From NCBI RefSeq assembly GCF_003925875.1, contig NZ_AP019309.1, positions 806,001-870,000 on the forward strand: 64,000 bases of DNA, written 5' to 3'. Below are positions 8,876 to 18,084 of the stretch, piece by piece. The stretch comes from Intestinibaculum porci. GTDB lineage: Bacteria; Bacillota_I; Bacilli_A; Erysipelotrichales; Coprobacillaceae. The translations under genes and the position numbers were made by a program. The number at the start of each line of letters is the position of its first letter. The first letter of the stretch is position 1. Below the pieces are notes generated by a model. It did not search any database. It was not told the origin of the DNA and worked only from the letters and a program-made list of their open reading frames with translations.

Positions 8876-8951
8876 GCCGACATAGCTCTAACGGTAGAGC
8901 ACATCCATGGTAAGGATGGGGTTGCCAGTTCGAATCTGGCTGTCGGCACCA
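8876..8951 (+). tRNA. tRNA-Thr (anticodon GGT)
   Basis: Acceptor GCCGACA/TGTCGGC, D arm GCTC/GAGC, anticodon stem CATCC/GGATG with loop ATGGTAA, T arm GCCAG/CTGGC with TTCGAAT, and encoded CCA. Confidence 0.96.
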
Positions 8952-8962
8952 TAATTGTTGAG

Positions 8963-8989
8963 AGATAGAAAAGCGTTCTATCTTTTTTT
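8963..8989 (+). terminator. Terminator after tRNA-Thr
   Basis: AGATAGAA/TTCTATCT stem, loop AAGCG, then seven T. Confidence 0.85.
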
Positions 8990-9055
8990 ATGCTTAAAGA
9001 GTGTATTATAAATAATGAAAACAAGCGCAGCGATGATTGTACCTATTGAGTGCTC

Positions 9056-9193
9056 ATGGATATTGGCGAGGCAAATGATCTGGAAAGTGTGTGTACAATC
9101 AATCTTCATAACCTGTCTTTAATCGTGCATGAGATGCACAGTTATGCTGTAAAAAAACGAAATGAACGCAAAAAAAATAACACTTCAGGATAA
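9056..9193 (+). other. Possible 45-residue ORF or gene remnant
   Basis: A frame beginning MDIGEANDLESVCT and ending VKKRNERKKNNTSG has natural-looking codon use but no clear ribosome site, and its 3' end lies in the tRNA-Pro terminator. I do not recognise it; probably a fragment. Confidence 0.25.
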
Positions 9194-9212
9194 TAATCCT
9201 GGAGTGTTTTTT
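9171..9212 (-). terminator. Terminator of tRNA-Pro
   Basis: On the minus strand ACACTCCAGGAT pairs with ATCCTGAAGTGT (one mismatch), followed by TATTTTTTT. Confidence 0.75.
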
Positions 9213-9218
9213 GTTACC

Positions 9219-9296
9219 TGGTCGGGAAGACGGGATTCGAACCCGTGGTCTCATACTCCCGAAGCATGCGCGATAACCAAGCTTCGCTACTTCCCG
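9219..9296 (-). tRNA. tRNA-Pro (anticodon CGG)
   Basis: Minus-strand cloverleaf: acceptor CGGGAAG/CTTCCCG, D stem GCGA/TCGC, anticodon stem CATGC/GTATG with loop TTCGGGA, T arm ACGGG/CCCGT with TTCGAAT, and encoded CCA. A TATAAT-like -10 lies at 9308-9313 on the same strand. Confidence 0.95.
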
Positions 9297-9439
9297 ATGC
9301 GATCTTTATTATAGACCTTTTTGAGAAAAATGAAAATAGAAAATAATAAGAGCAGCGAGAAGCTGCTCCTATTATCCGCATATATTTAACTGTACGCGTT
9401 AACCTTAGCAAACTTCTTTCTAAAAATCAAGAATAAATT

Positions 9440-10054
9440 CTATCCTATATGTAGGATGGCACGAATCGATTTAAAAAGAAAGGGCTTGTAGGTTTCAATG
9501 TCGGTTGGAAATTTCTGTACCATGCAGCGATAGCAGGTACTGCCGACTAAATCCAAAATTGTGAAGAAGGTGATCTCAATATTCTCAATTGGCAAGTGTT
9601 CACTTTCCACGCCTTCCTTGAAAAGGGCATAGAGTCCTGTGGGTTCATCAGAAAAGAATTTTGATAATTCTGATGAATAAAATCCCAATGATAAGTCTTT
9701 ATCAATAAATGTCAGAATTTCTGGATGCGCATTTAAATCTTCAATCATATGATTGATGACAAAAATGAGGCGATCCTCAAAACGAGGCAGAACTTTCTTT
9801 TCAAGATCAGTGATGGCATTAGAAAAGAGCTCAAGGGATTTTTCATTGACTAACTGGTCACGGATATCTTCTTTGTTTTTAAAATAAAGATAGAAGGTCC
9901 CCTTGGCGACACCGGCTTTATTGACAATATCGCTGATCGATGTCTTCGCAAAACCTTTGGTGCCAAATAACTGAAACGCATTATCAAGCAAACGGTGTTT
10001 CTTATCGGCTTTGTTCATTTCGATTTTGCTTTTAATTTCTTTGAGTGTTTCCAT
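9440..10054 (-). CDS. TetR-family repressor of the divergent efflux operon
   Basis: N-terminal helix-turn-helix: AFQLFGTKGFAKTSISDIVNKAGVAKGTFYLYFKNKEDI, the standard TetR DNA-binding block, at about residues 24-62. The C-terminal ligand domain (rest of 204 residues) is variable, with a hydrophobic end. I chose METLKEIK because AAGGA lies about 10 bases upstream; earlier in-frame ATGs have no ribosome site. It diverges from the MMPL operon. Two TGACC-type palindromes lie over the -35 boxes of both promoters, which argues for self-repression and repression of the transporter, relieved by an unknown, probably hydrophobic, ligand. Confidence 0.9.
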   Translation of the reverse strand: METLKEIKSKIEMNKADKKHRLLDNAFQLFGTKGFAKTSISDIVNKAGVAKGTFYLYFKNKEDIRDQLVNEKSLELFSNAITDLEKKVLPRFEDRLIFVINHMIEDLNAHPEILTFIDKDLSLGFYSSELSKFFSDEPTGLYALFKEGVESEHLPIENIEITFFTILDLVGSTCYRCMVQKFPTDIETYKPFLFKSIRAILHIG

Positions 10055-10076
10055 GTCCCACACTTCCTTCATATTT

Positions 10077-10105
10077 ACTATAGAACAAAATTGACCGGTA
10101 GTCAA
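10077..10105 (-). promoter_or_regulatory. Promoter of the tetR gene
   Basis: On the minus strand TTGACT (10105-10100), a 17-base spacer and TATAGT (10082-10077). Its -35 lies in the operator at 10090-10106. Confidence 0.8.
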
Positions 10106-10106
10106 T
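10090..10106. promoter_or_regulatory. TetR operator 1
   Basis: ATTGAC-CGGTA-GTCAAT is a perfect dyad covering the -35 box of the repressor promoter. Confidence 0.75.
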
Positions 10107-10122
10107 TTTCTTTTAGATATAA

Positions 10123-10151
10123 TTGACCATTGGTCATTTTGGTGCTAGTAT
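10123..10151 (+). promoter_or_regulatory. Promoter of the MMPL efflux operon
   Basis: TTGACC (10123-10128), a 17-base spacer, TAGTAT (10146-10151). The -35 is inside operator 2. Confidence 0.8.
10124..10136. promoter_or_regulatory. TetR operator 2
   Basis: TGACCATTGGTCA is a perfect dyad overlapping the -35 box of the efflux promoter and shares the TTGAC half-site with operator 1. Confidence 0.75.
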
Positions 10152-10203
10152 AGATGTGTAAAAGATGGCGGTTAGTCATTTTTATGGAGGCGAAATTGAA
10201 TAT

Positions 10204-12270
10204 ATGAAAACCTTTTGTAAAGCAGTGACAAGAGGTCGATATGTAATTATTGCGATATGCTTATTGCTGATGATTCCAGCAGCCATCGGTTATAAGAATA
10301 CCAAAATTAATTACGATATCGTTTCTTACCTTCCTAGTGATGTAGAGACTATGAAGGGTCAGGATATCTTGTCCAAAGAGTTTAAACAAGGTGCTTTTGC
10401 GGTTGTCATTACGGACAATATGAGCACCAAGCAGATTCTTAATCTCGAAGATCGGATTAAGGATGTCAAAACAGTCAACAAGGTTGGGAGTGTTTATGAT
10501 ATCTTAGGGTATTCATTCCCGGTACAGATGCTGCCAAGTGATATTGCCAGCAAAGTGCAAAAGGGGGATAAGAACCTGATTCTTGTCACCTTCACGAATT
10601 CGACTTCTGATGATGCGACATTAAAAGCAGTCGAAAAGATTCGTGGTTTAAAGAAATCCATTCAGGTTGCGGGGATGTCAGCCACAACATTGGATACGGC
10701 CCAGATCGCTAATAGCGAAGTTATTATGTATGTCATTATTGCCGTAGCCTTATGTTTGATTGTCCTAATGTTAACGTTGGATTCCTTCTTTGTACCATTC
10801 CTGTTATTAGGTAACATCGGCGTAGCCGTTGTTTATAACTTAGGATCTAACTTATTCTTAGGCCAGATCTCCTACATTACCAAAGCCATTGCAGCGGTAT
10901 TACAGTTAGGGGTTACAATGGATTTCTCGATCTTCCTGTATCACAAGTTTGAGTACTGGAAGACGCAAAGAGATAATAAACTTGAAGCAATGGATGAAGC
11001 CATTGCCGAAACAATGATTTCCGTCATTGGTTCTTCAACGACAACGATTGCCGGGTTCTTAGCTTTATGTACGATGAAGTTAACCCTTGGGGTCGATATC
11101 GGTGTCGTTATGGCTAAAGGGGTCGCTTTTGGGGTTTTAACAGTCGTTACTTTATTCCCAGCGTTAGTCTTAGTCTTTGATCCAATCATTACCAAGACAG
11201 CCCATAAGAGCGTGGTACCAGACTTATCATTTATCAAACGTTTTGTCTTAAAACATTATAAGATTGTCTTAACCGTCTTTGTGATTGGTTTACCTTTATC
11301 TTATTATGCCCAGAGCAGAACTCAGAGTTACTATAACTTAACAGCCGGGCTGCCAAGTTATTTACCTGGTGTAAAAGCCAATGATGTCTTAAAGAAAGAC
11401 TTCAAGATCGTTTCCCCATACTTCATCTTAGTTGACTCTAAAATGGATGCGACTGATGTGAAGAAGATGGTGGATCAGATTGATGATCTGAAAGGCATCG
11501 ATATGACTGCAAGTATTGCCAAACTCTCTAGTCAGGGTATTACTGAAGATATGATGCCTGATGATATCAAAGATATGGTAGATAATGGCAAATATCAGAT
11601 TATCCTATTGAGTTCTAAATATGATACTGCAACGGATCAGTTAAACAGTCAGATTGCTCATGTTTCTAAGATCGCCAAATCTTATGATAAACATGCGATT
11701 GTCGCTGGTGAAGGTCCATTGATGAGAGATATGGTTACCATTGCGGATACTGACTTTACAAACGTTAACTCAACATCTATTGGGGTTGTCTTTGTAATCA
11801 TGTTATTCGTTTTAAAATCAATCTCATTACCAGTTTTATTAGTATTAGCGATCGAATTTGCGATCTTTATTAATATGGGTATCCCATTTATGATGGGCAC
11901 AAAGATTCCGTTTGTAGCGAGCATCGTTATTGGGACCATCCAGTTAGGAGCTACCATCGACTATGCGATCTTAATGAGTACGAAGTATCTGGAAATCCGT
12001 CAGGGCGGCGGTGATAAAGTGCAGGCTGTTTCAACAGCGATGGATGCATCTTTACAGTCCATCTTCGTCTCTGCATTATGTTTCTTCGCAGCGACCGTTG
12101 GTGTCGGGATTTACTCATCTATGGATATGATCTCTACGATTTGTAGTATGATCTCACGTGGGGCATTAATCTCCATGATCGATGTCGCCTTTATCGCTCC
12201 ATCATTATTATTAGTCTTTGATAAAGTCATTACACATACAAGTTTAGGTTTCAAGAAGAAAGGGGCTTAA
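10204..12270 (+). CDS. MMPL/RND-superfamily membrane transporter
   Basis: Predicted to export lipids or hydrophobic compounds using the proton gradient. The 688-residue protein has the two-fold RND plan: one membrane segment, an extracellular domain (about residues 35-175), five segments, then the same again in the second half. The hallmark segments are present: LGVTMDFSIFLYHKFEYWK in half 1 and LGATIDYAILMSTKYLEIR in half 2, each with the conserved membrane Asp. The ATG at 10204 is preceded by GGAGG but 13 bases away, slightly long; an ATG at 10165 has no ribosome site. The next gene starts two bases after the stop, so the two very likely act together. Confidence 0.9.
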   Translation: MKTFCKAVTRGRYVIIAICLLLMIPAAIGYKNTKINYDIVSYLPSDVETMKGQDILSKEFKQGAFAVVITDNMSTKQILNLEDRIKDVKTVNKVGSVYDILGYSFPVQMLPSDIASKVQKGDKNLILVTFTNSTSDDATLKAVEKIRGLKKSIQVAGMSATTLDTAQIANSEVIMYVIIAVALCLIVLMLTLDSFFVPFLLLGNIGVAVVYNLGSNLFLGQISYITKAIAAVLQLGVTMDFSIFLYHKFEYWKTQRDNKLEAMDEAIAETMISVIGSSTTTIAGFLALCTMKLTLGVDIGVVMAKGVAFGVLTVVTLFPALVLVFDPIITKTAHKSVVPDLSFIKRFVLKHYKIVLTVFVIGLPLSYYAQSRTQSYYNLTAGLPSYLPGVKANDVLKKDFKIVSPYFILVDSKMDATDVKKMVDQIDDLKGIDMTASIAKLSSQGITEDMMPDDIKDMVDNGKYQIILLSSKYDTATDQLNSQIAHVSKIAKSYDKHAIVAGEGPLMRDMVTIADTDFTNVNSTSIGVVFVIMLFVLKSISLPVLLVLAIEFAIFINMGIPFMMGTKIPFVASIVIGTIQLGATIDYAILMSTKYLEIRQGGGDKVQAVSTAMDASLQSIFVSALCFFAATVGVGIYSSMDMISTICSMISRGALISMIDVAFIAPSLLLVFDKVITHTSLGFKKKGA

Positions 12271-12272
12271 TT

Positions 12273-15200
12273 ATGACAAACGTATTTAAGAAAGCTATTC
12301 CATTAACCGTGGCCTTGACAATGATGTCAAGTGTTCCAGTTATGGCCTATGAAAAGAATGAAACAGTTTATACCAAAATAAACAGTGACGGAACTGTCAC
12401 TTATCAGATGGTTAATGAACATTTAACCAGCAATAAAAAAGAAACTATTAAGGATTATTCAGATTTAACAGATATCAAGAATACCTCTGGCAATGAAAAA
12501 ATGACTCAGTCAGGTAATGATGTCACTTGGCAGTCAAAAGGCAGTGATATCTTCTATCAGGGGAAAACCACAACGGAAATACCTGTCAGTGTCACACCAA
12601 CTTATACCATTGATGGTAAGAAAGTTTCTTATAAAGATGCCAAAGGTAAGAAAGGTCATGTTGTTTTAACCTTTGATTATAAGAATAATCAGAAACATCA
12701 GTTTGAAGGAAAGACCGTCTATACACCATTCCTTTGCTTATTAACAACTACCTTTGATTCAGAAAAGACCAAGAATTTAAAGGTTAACAATGGTAAGATC
12801 ATCAACAATGGTCGTCGTGATTTATTAGTTGGTGTTTCATTACCAGGTATGCATGAAAACTATCCAGATATCAAACAGTTTGATGATTTCAACTCTATTA
12901 AGATTGAATATGATACAACTGATTTTGATCTTTCATCACTTTATTCAGTCGCTTCGCCAAAGCTTCTTGAAGAAGATGGTGATATCAATAAATTATTAGA
13001 TAAAGTTACTGATAACTTTGATAAAGTCGATGATTTAGAAACAGCTACTCAGAAATTAGTCGATGGTTCTTCTAAATTATCATCAGGGGCTAAGACCTTA
13101 GCTAATGGTACTTCTACTTTATCAAATGGGACATCTCAGTTAGCTAACGGTACATCTTCTTTATCAAGCGGTGCTGGTAAATTAAGCAGTGGTGCTAAAA
13201 CTTTAGCTAACGGTACTTCTACTTTAGCTACTGGTACTGCTAAGTTAGCTTCAGGTGCTAAGACTTTAGCTACTGGGGCAAATACTTTAACTGGCGGCGC
13301 TCAGAAGTTAGCTAAAGGAACTGGTTCTTTAGCTAAAGGGACTAAATCATTAGCTAAAGGTGCATCCTCCCTTTCAGCAGGTGCTAAGAAAGTCAATACA
13401 GGTGCTGGTACATTAGCTAAAGGCACTTCTTCATTACATGATGGTACGAAGAAATTAGCAACAGGTGCTTCTTCATTAGCAACCGGGGCAAATACCTTAA
13501 CTGAAGGTGCTAAAACTTTAGCAACTGGTACTTCTACTTTAGCGAAAGGGACAAATTCACTTTCAACTGGTGCGACATCTTTAGATGATGGTGCTAAGAA
13601 AGTCAATACTGGTGCTGGAACATTATCAACCGGGGCTACTGCTTTACATGAAGGTACACAGAAATTAGCAACAGGTGCTGCTTCATTAGCAACTGGGGCG
13701 AATACTTTAACCGAAGGTGCTAAAACTTTAGCCAACGGGACTTCTTCATTAGCAACGGGTACAAGTTCATTAAAAGATGGTGCTGACAAAGTTGATGATG
13801 GTGCTCAGAAGGTTAATACCGGTGCAAGCTCATTAAAAGATGGTGCAGGTAAACTTGCTGAAGGTACAACAGCTTATTCTAAAGGCTTAACAGATTTACA
13901 GTCAGGCGCTAAACAGTTACAGACTGATGGAACTAAGAAAGTTGCCGCAGGTGCTAAAAAGTTAAATCAGAGTACAGCGCAGTTATTTGGTGCCGTTAAA
14001 GATCAAGCAAGCGATTTAAGTAAACAGTTAGCTGATAATCAAACAAATTTAGCAACTTTAAAGAATTATAATACCAATTCTGCAACTAAAATTAAGGAGT
14101 CATCAGAGACCCTTGATGCTACTATTACAGAATTGAGAGAAGCTGGTTTTACAATGCAGGATCTTTCAGCTGCAAATAATGCTGCAAATAATAAAAATAA
14201 GGAAGAACAACTTAAAAAATTAAATGCTGTTGCCGAGCAGTTAAAACAAGCGAGAACTAAACTCACTGCTTTAAATCAGAGTTTAAATGTATTAAGCGAT
14301 GATTTAAAGAAAACGACAGTTTCAGGGGAAATTACAAAGATCAATGCAATTGAGAATGCTTTGAGCAGTAATTCTAGTCAGGTTACGGCTCCAACTGATG
14401 AAGAAGTTAAAAGTGCAGCATCTGCAATAACTGAAGCTTATAAAACTGGTGATCAAAGCAAGATTTCGGCAGCCATTACGAATTATGGTCAGTTATGCGG
14501 AAATCAGGGGGCTGCTAAAGTTGTTAACAATGTAGCCAAGGCTAAGGATCAGCTGAATGATGAGATTACCGCTTTGAATAAAATTGCTGAAAAGCAGAAA
14601 GATAATCAGAACACTATTAGTTCATATCAGGATCAAATCAAGAAGGATATTGATTCAATTAATGAATATTTAAATCAGATCAATAATAGCAAAGATACGA
14701 TGGCTAAAGTTCAAAATTTAAATATTGATAGTGTAATGGCTAACCTTAATTCATTAAGCAGTAATTTGGATGAAATCAAGCAGTTACCAACATTATTAAC
14801 AAAGAATAATGCAGCTATCGATAAGTTAAGTAGTAGTTTGCAGACTGTTAGCGATTCGATGAATAAGAAAGGTACTGATGCTAACTCTATGGGCTTAGTT
14901 CAGGCTATCGGGGCGTTAAATGATGGTGCAACTTCATTAGCAAACGGCGCTCAGGAAGTTTCTGATAACTATGATAAACTTGTAGATGGTATTGATACAT
15001 TAACAAGCTCATTTGGTCAGATCTCTTCTGGAGCTACTGATTTATCTAATGGTGCGAAGACATTATCAGATGGTACTTCTTCATTAGCAACTGGTACTGC
15101 TTCATTAAAAGCTGGTGCTGCTCAGGTTAATGATGGTGCTTCTAAAGTGAATACAGGTGCTTCTTCATTAGCAAGTGGTGCAAATACCTTAAATGAAGGT

Positions 15201-16010
15201 GCTAAGACAGCTGCGGCTGGTGTAAACAGCGTCAATGATGGGGCTGCGAAACTTGATACTGGTGCGAAGACTTTAGCAAATGGTACTGCTTCATTAGCAA
15301 CGGGTGCTAATTCGTTAAAGAGTGGTGCTGCGCAGGTTAATGATGGTGCTTCTAAAGTGAATAAAGGTGCTTCTTCATTAGCAAGTGGTGCAACGAAATT
15401 AAATGATGGTGCGAAGACTGCTAAAGCTGGTGTTGATACATTAAATAGCGGAGCTGCTAAACTTGATAGTGGTGCTTCAACTTTAGCAAAAGGTACGAAG
15501 TCATTAGCTACTGGTGCAGCGACATTAAATAGCGGTGCTAAGAAAGTCAATAATGGTACTCAGGAAGTTAATAACGGTACACAAACATTAGCGAATGGTG
15601 CCGTTAAGTTAAATAACGGTGTGAAGACAGCAGTTAATGGTGTCAATGCCGTGAATAGCGGAGCTGCTAAGTTAAATACGGGTGCTAATACATTAGCGAC
15701 TGGGGCAGGTACTTTAGCTACTGGTGCTAATAAGGTCAATAGCGGTGCTCAGCAGGTCAACAGTGGTGCTGGTAAGTTAAATACTGGTGCTCATACGCTA
15801 GCGACTGGTGCCAATACCTTAGCGAAAGGTATGAAAGAATACAAGACTTCTGGTATTGATAAGCTGACTGGAGCTGCAAAAGATATCAAGAAGGATAAGA
15901 AGTTATTCGATCAGTTGAAGAAATACAGCGATGATTACAAGTATACAGCAACGAATAAAGATGCTAAGTATACGACAAGATTCGTGACAATTATTGAAAA
16001 CAAGGACTAA
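12273..16010 (+). CDS. Secreted 1245-residue protein with two long glycine-heptad arrays
   Basis: A signal peptide (MTNVFKKAIPLTVALTMM, probable cleavage after VMA at residue 25) precedes an N-terminal domain to about residue 255. Residues 262-548 are 41 unbroken heptads of pattern [L/V]xxGxxx; residues 882-1189 are another 44, nearly all with Gly at position 4. Between them lies a charged, Gln/Asn/Lys-rich, probably coiled-coil segment (about 560-880). The C-terminus has no membrane anchor or sorting motif. Similar LxxGxxx runs occur in YhgE/Pip-type proteins next to membrane exporters. It is co-transcribed with the MMPL transporter, so it may be an extracytoplasmic partner spanning the wall. 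Function is inference only. Confidence 0.85.
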   Translation: MTNVFKKAIPLTVALTMMSSVPVMAYEKNETVYTKINSDGTVTYQMVNEHLTSNKKETIKDYSDLTDIKNTSGNEKMTQSGNDVTWQSKGSDIFYQGKTTTEIPVSVTPTYTIDGKKVSYKDAKGKKGHVVLTFDYKNNQKHQFEGKTVYTPFLCLLTTTFDSEKTKNLKVNNGKIINNGRRDLLVGVSLPGMHENYPDIKQFDDFNSIKIEYDTTDFDLSSLYSVASPKLLEEDGDINKLLDKVTDNFDKVDDLETATQKLVDGSSKLSSGAKTLANGTSTLSNGTSQLANGTSSLSSGAGKLSSGAKTLANGTSTLATGTAKLASGAKTLATGANTLTGGAQKLAKGTGSLAKGTKSLAKGASSLSAGAKKVNTGAGTLAKGTSSLHDGTKKLATGASSLATGANTLTEGAKTLATGTSTLAKGTNSLSTGATSLDDGAKKVNTGAGTLSTGATALHEGTQKLATGAASLATGANTLTEGAKTLANGTSSLATGTSSLKDGADKVDDGAQKVNTGASSLKDGAGKLAEGTTAYSKGLTDLQSGAKQLQTDGTKKVAAGAKKLNQSTAQLFGAVKDQASDLSKQLADNQTNLATLKNYNTNSATKIKESSETLDATITELREAGFTMQDLSAANNAANNKNKEEQLKKLNAVAEQLKQARTKLTALNQSLNVLSDDLKKTTVSGEITKINAIENALSSNSSQVTAPTDEEVKSAASAITEAYKTGDQSKISAAITNYGQLCGNQGAAKVVNNVAKAKDQLNDEITALNKIAEKQKDNQNTISSYQDQIKKDIDSINEYLNQINNSKDTMAKVQNLNIDSVMANLNSLSSNLDEIKQLPTLLTKNNAAIDKLSSSLQTVSDSMNKKGTDANSMGLVQAIGALNDGATSLANGAQEVSDNYDKLVDGIDTLTSSFGQISSGATDLSNGAKTLSDGTSSLATGTASLKAGAAQVNDGASKVNTGASSLASGANTLNEGAKTAAAGVNSVNDGAAKLDTGAKTLANGTASLATGANSLKSGAAQVNDGASKVNKGASSLASGATKLNDGAKTAKAGVDTLNSGAAKLDSGASTLAKGTKSLATGAATLNSGAKKVNNGTQEVNNGTQTLANGAVKLNNGVKTAVNGVNAVNSGAAKLNTGANTLATGAGTLATGANKVNSGAQQVNSGAGKLNTGAHTLATGANTLAKGMKEYKTSGIDKLTGAAKDIKKDKKLFDQLKKYSDDYKYTATNKDAKYTTRFVTIIENKD
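13056..13916 (+). repeat. First 21-bp-periodic coding repeat array (41 heptads)
   Basis: Degenerate 21-bp units such as TTAGCTAAAGGTACT encode 41 consecutive heptads. Several multi-heptad blocks recur nearly verbatim, a sign of internal duplication. Confidence 0.85.
14916..15839 (+). repeat. Second 21-bp-periodic coding repeat array (44 heptads)
   Basis: 44 consecutive heptads, including recurring blocks around VNDGASK and LATGANT. Heptads 3 and 5 (VSDNYDK, LTSSFGQ) break the Gly rule. Confidence 0.85.
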
Positions 16011-16019
16011 TACCTTTTT

Positions 16020-16052
16020 AAGAATCACAGTGAAAACTGTGGTTCTTTTTTT
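16020..16052 (+). terminator. Terminator of the efflux operon
   Basis: AAGAATCACAGT/ACTGTGGTTCTT stem (one G-T) with GAAA loop and seven T. Confidence 0.9.
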
Positions 16053-16094
16053 AATGAAAGAGTATACTTTAAGAAAAAGGGAGGTGGCTACTAT

Positions 16095-16394
16095 ATGAAA
16101 GTTTATATCTCACAGCCATATGCTTTTAAAAGTGATGAGGAAATTGTCAAAGTACGCGAGGATATTATTAAACAGTTACATGCTTATCTGAAAGATGTGG
16201 AGGTCTTAGATTCGGTTATTCAAAAGGAGCAGACGTTTGGCTTAAAACAGCTCTCTCAGAGTATTTTAGTACTCAGTGATGCGGATGCTATTATCTTTGC
16301 GCCCGGCTGGGAGAAGTCACGTGGCTGCCGGATAGAGCATACGATTGCCGAGGAATTTCATATTCCTATTATTAACTTACAAAAGAAGGATTAA
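16095..16394 (+). CDS. DUF4406-type nucleoside deoxyribosyltransferase-like protein
   Basis: A 99-residue Rossmann-like protein. It opens with MKVYISQPY and ends with SDADAIIFAPGWEKSRGCRIEHTIAEEFHIPII, the arrangement of the nucleoside 2-deoxyribosyltransferase superfamily, where the Glu after GCR is the usual nucleophile position (here E in RIEHTIA). Relatives are often phage-borne or stand-alone and of unknown substrate. GGGAGGTGG precedes the start. Function is family-level only. Confidence 0.75.
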   Translation: MKVYISQPYAFKSDEEIVKVREDIIKQLHAYLKDVEVLDSVIQKEQTFGLKQLSQSILVLSDADAIIFAPGWEKSRGCRIEHTIAEEFHIPIINLQKKD

Positions 16395-16400
16395 AAGAAG

Positions 16401-16427
16401 GGGCACAGCATAAAGCGGTGCCCGTTT
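16401..16427 (+). terminator. Probable terminator after the DUF4406 gene
   Basis: GGGCAC/GTGCCC stem around an 11-base loop, then GTTTT. Modest strength. Confidence 0.5.
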
Positions 16428-16504
16428 TGGCGTTAAAGGATTCATAGAAGGTATGATATGATGTTCTTATCTGATAGGCGATGACTATAATGGACTTGTA
16501 GGCA

Positions 16505-16531
16505 TAAAAAAAACCAGAGATTATTCTCTGG
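16505..16531 (-). terminator. Terminator of the lactate permease gene
   Basis: On the minus strand CCAGAGA/TCTCTGG with loop ATAA, followed by eight or more T. Confidence 0.85.
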
Positions 16532-16539
16532 CTCCTTTT

Positions 16540-18084
16540 TTAGATTAAACCAATTAATGGGAAAACGAAGCAGACGATGCCGCCGATCACAGTGAATAAA
16601 ACTGTCCAAGGAACAACTTTACCCATAATTTCAGATTCACGACCAGCTAAGCCAACAGCGGCTGAACCGATAGCGATTGACTGAGGACAGATCATCTTGC
16701 CTAAACCTGCACCCATTAAGTTGCCGGCTGCTAACCAGTACTGGTTGGCACCGATGGCTTTGGCTGTTTCGACCTGAACTGCACCGAATAAGGCTGTTGT
16801 AGAAGTACCTGAACCAGTAACGAAACCACCGATTGTACCGATTAATGGTGAAATGAATGGGAAGGCTGAACCAGTAACGGCTACTAAGACTTTAGAGATA
16901 TCACTTGTCATACCTGAGTAACCCATGATTTTTGCAACGGCTAAGACGGAACAGATAGTGATCATTGTTTTAACGTTAGAAGCTACTGTACGGCCTAAGA
17001 CACGCATCATTGTACCAAATGGTGCTTTCTGCAGTGCACCACCTAATAAACCAGCTAAGAGGATTAAGACACCCGGTGTATCGATCCAATAGAAAGTTAA
17101 TGTAGCAGGGTTCTTACCAGTATAGAAAGCAATCTTAGAGTTTGCTAAAGATAAGAAATCATGAATTGGTGCAACTAATGTTGATGTTAATAATAAGAAT
17201 AAGAAAATGAAGATGAATGGTGACCAGGCGATGAAAGCATCTTTGGCATTGATGTCAAGTTTCTTACCTGAGGTTTCAACCATGTATTCTGGATTTTCTG
17301 GAGTTTTCATCTTTAATGCTAAAAGGATGACAACAACCATACATACGATCGCCCCAATGATATTTGCTAAATCTGGACCGATGACTGCTGCGACAGCATA
17401 CTGTGGAATGATGTAAGCTAAGTCAGTGATGACGATAAAAGGAATGAGACCTTTTAAAGCTTTAGGACCTTTACCCATGATGATGACGGCAAAGAATGGA
17501 ATTAAGAACTGAACAACTAACTGGATTAAAGCTACTTTGCTGGAAATACCAACAACGTTTAAACCAGTGATGTTAGACATCGTATTGGTTGGGACACCAA
17601 CAGAACCGAAAGCTGTAGGGGTAGAGTTGATGACTAAGCAAGTGACAACAGCGATTAATGGATCGAAGCCTAAACCAACTAAGATCCCCGCAGGAATAGC
17701 GACAGCGGTACCGAAACCAGCCATCCCTTCCATGAAGTTACCAAAACCGAAAGCAATTAATAACATTAAGATTCGTTTATCTGTTGATACGCCGGCAAGC
17801 ATCGCTTTGATCTTTTCCATAGCGCCTGTTTCAAGTGTTAAGTTATAAACAAATAAAGCAGCTAAGATAACGATAATGATTGGCCACAGAGCATTGGCAA
17901 TCCCTTCTAAACCAGCCGTAGCGGCATTGAGAACGCTCATGTGTTTAATGTCGATGGCAATCAGGAAAGTTGCTACTAAAGCAATGACGCAGGCTTTCCA
18001 TCCTGGCATCTTCAATACACTCATTGCCACAATCAGCCAGATGATTGGGAGCAGGGCAATGATAAATAAAACAAACATATTCAT
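16540..18084 (-). CDS. lctP: L-lactate permease family transporter
   Basis: Lactate/glycolate:H+ symporter of the LctP family, a 514-residue protein with about 13 membrane segments. Diagnostic stretches include GFGNFMEGMAGFGTAVAIPAG (the family's FE/FME-GFG motif), INSTPTAFGSVGVPT, and near the C-terminus GGFVTGSGTSTTALFGAVQ and MICPQSIAIGSAAVGL. The start has AAAGGGG about 12 bases upstream. A monocistronic unit with its own terminator. Direction (uptake or release) cannot be deduced. Confidence 0.92.
   Translation of the reverse strand: MNMFVLFIIALLPIIWLIVAMSVLKMPGWKACVIALVATFLIAIDIKHMSVLNAATAGLEGIANALWPIIIVILAALFVYNLTLETGAMEKIKAMLAGVSTDKRILMLLIAFGFGNFMEGMAGFGTAVAIPAGILVGLGFDPLIAVVTCLVINSTPTAFGSVGVPTNTMSNITGLNVVGISSKVALIQLVVQFLIPFFAVIIMGKGPKALKGLIPFIVITDLAYIIPQYAVAAVIGPDLANIIGAIVCMVVVILLALKMKTPENPEYMVETSGKKLDINAKDAFIAWSPFIFIFLFLLLTSTLVAPIHDFLSLANSKIAFYTGKNPATLTFYWIDTPGVLILLAGLLGGALQKAPFGTMMRVLGRTVASNVKTMITICSVLAVAKIMGYSGMTSDISKVLVAVTGSAFPFISPLIGTIGGFVTGSGTSTTALFGAVQVETAKAIGANQYWLAAGNLMGAGLGKMICPQSIAIGSAAVGLAGRESEIMGKVVPWTVLFTVIGGIVCFVFPLIGLI

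Noticed and set aside
13301-15550. Long antisense open frames across the heptad gene (13301-13789 and 15122-15550, minus strand)
   Set aside because: They are reverse-frame shadows of the 21-bp coding repeat, Ala/Pro/Val-rich, without ribosome sites.
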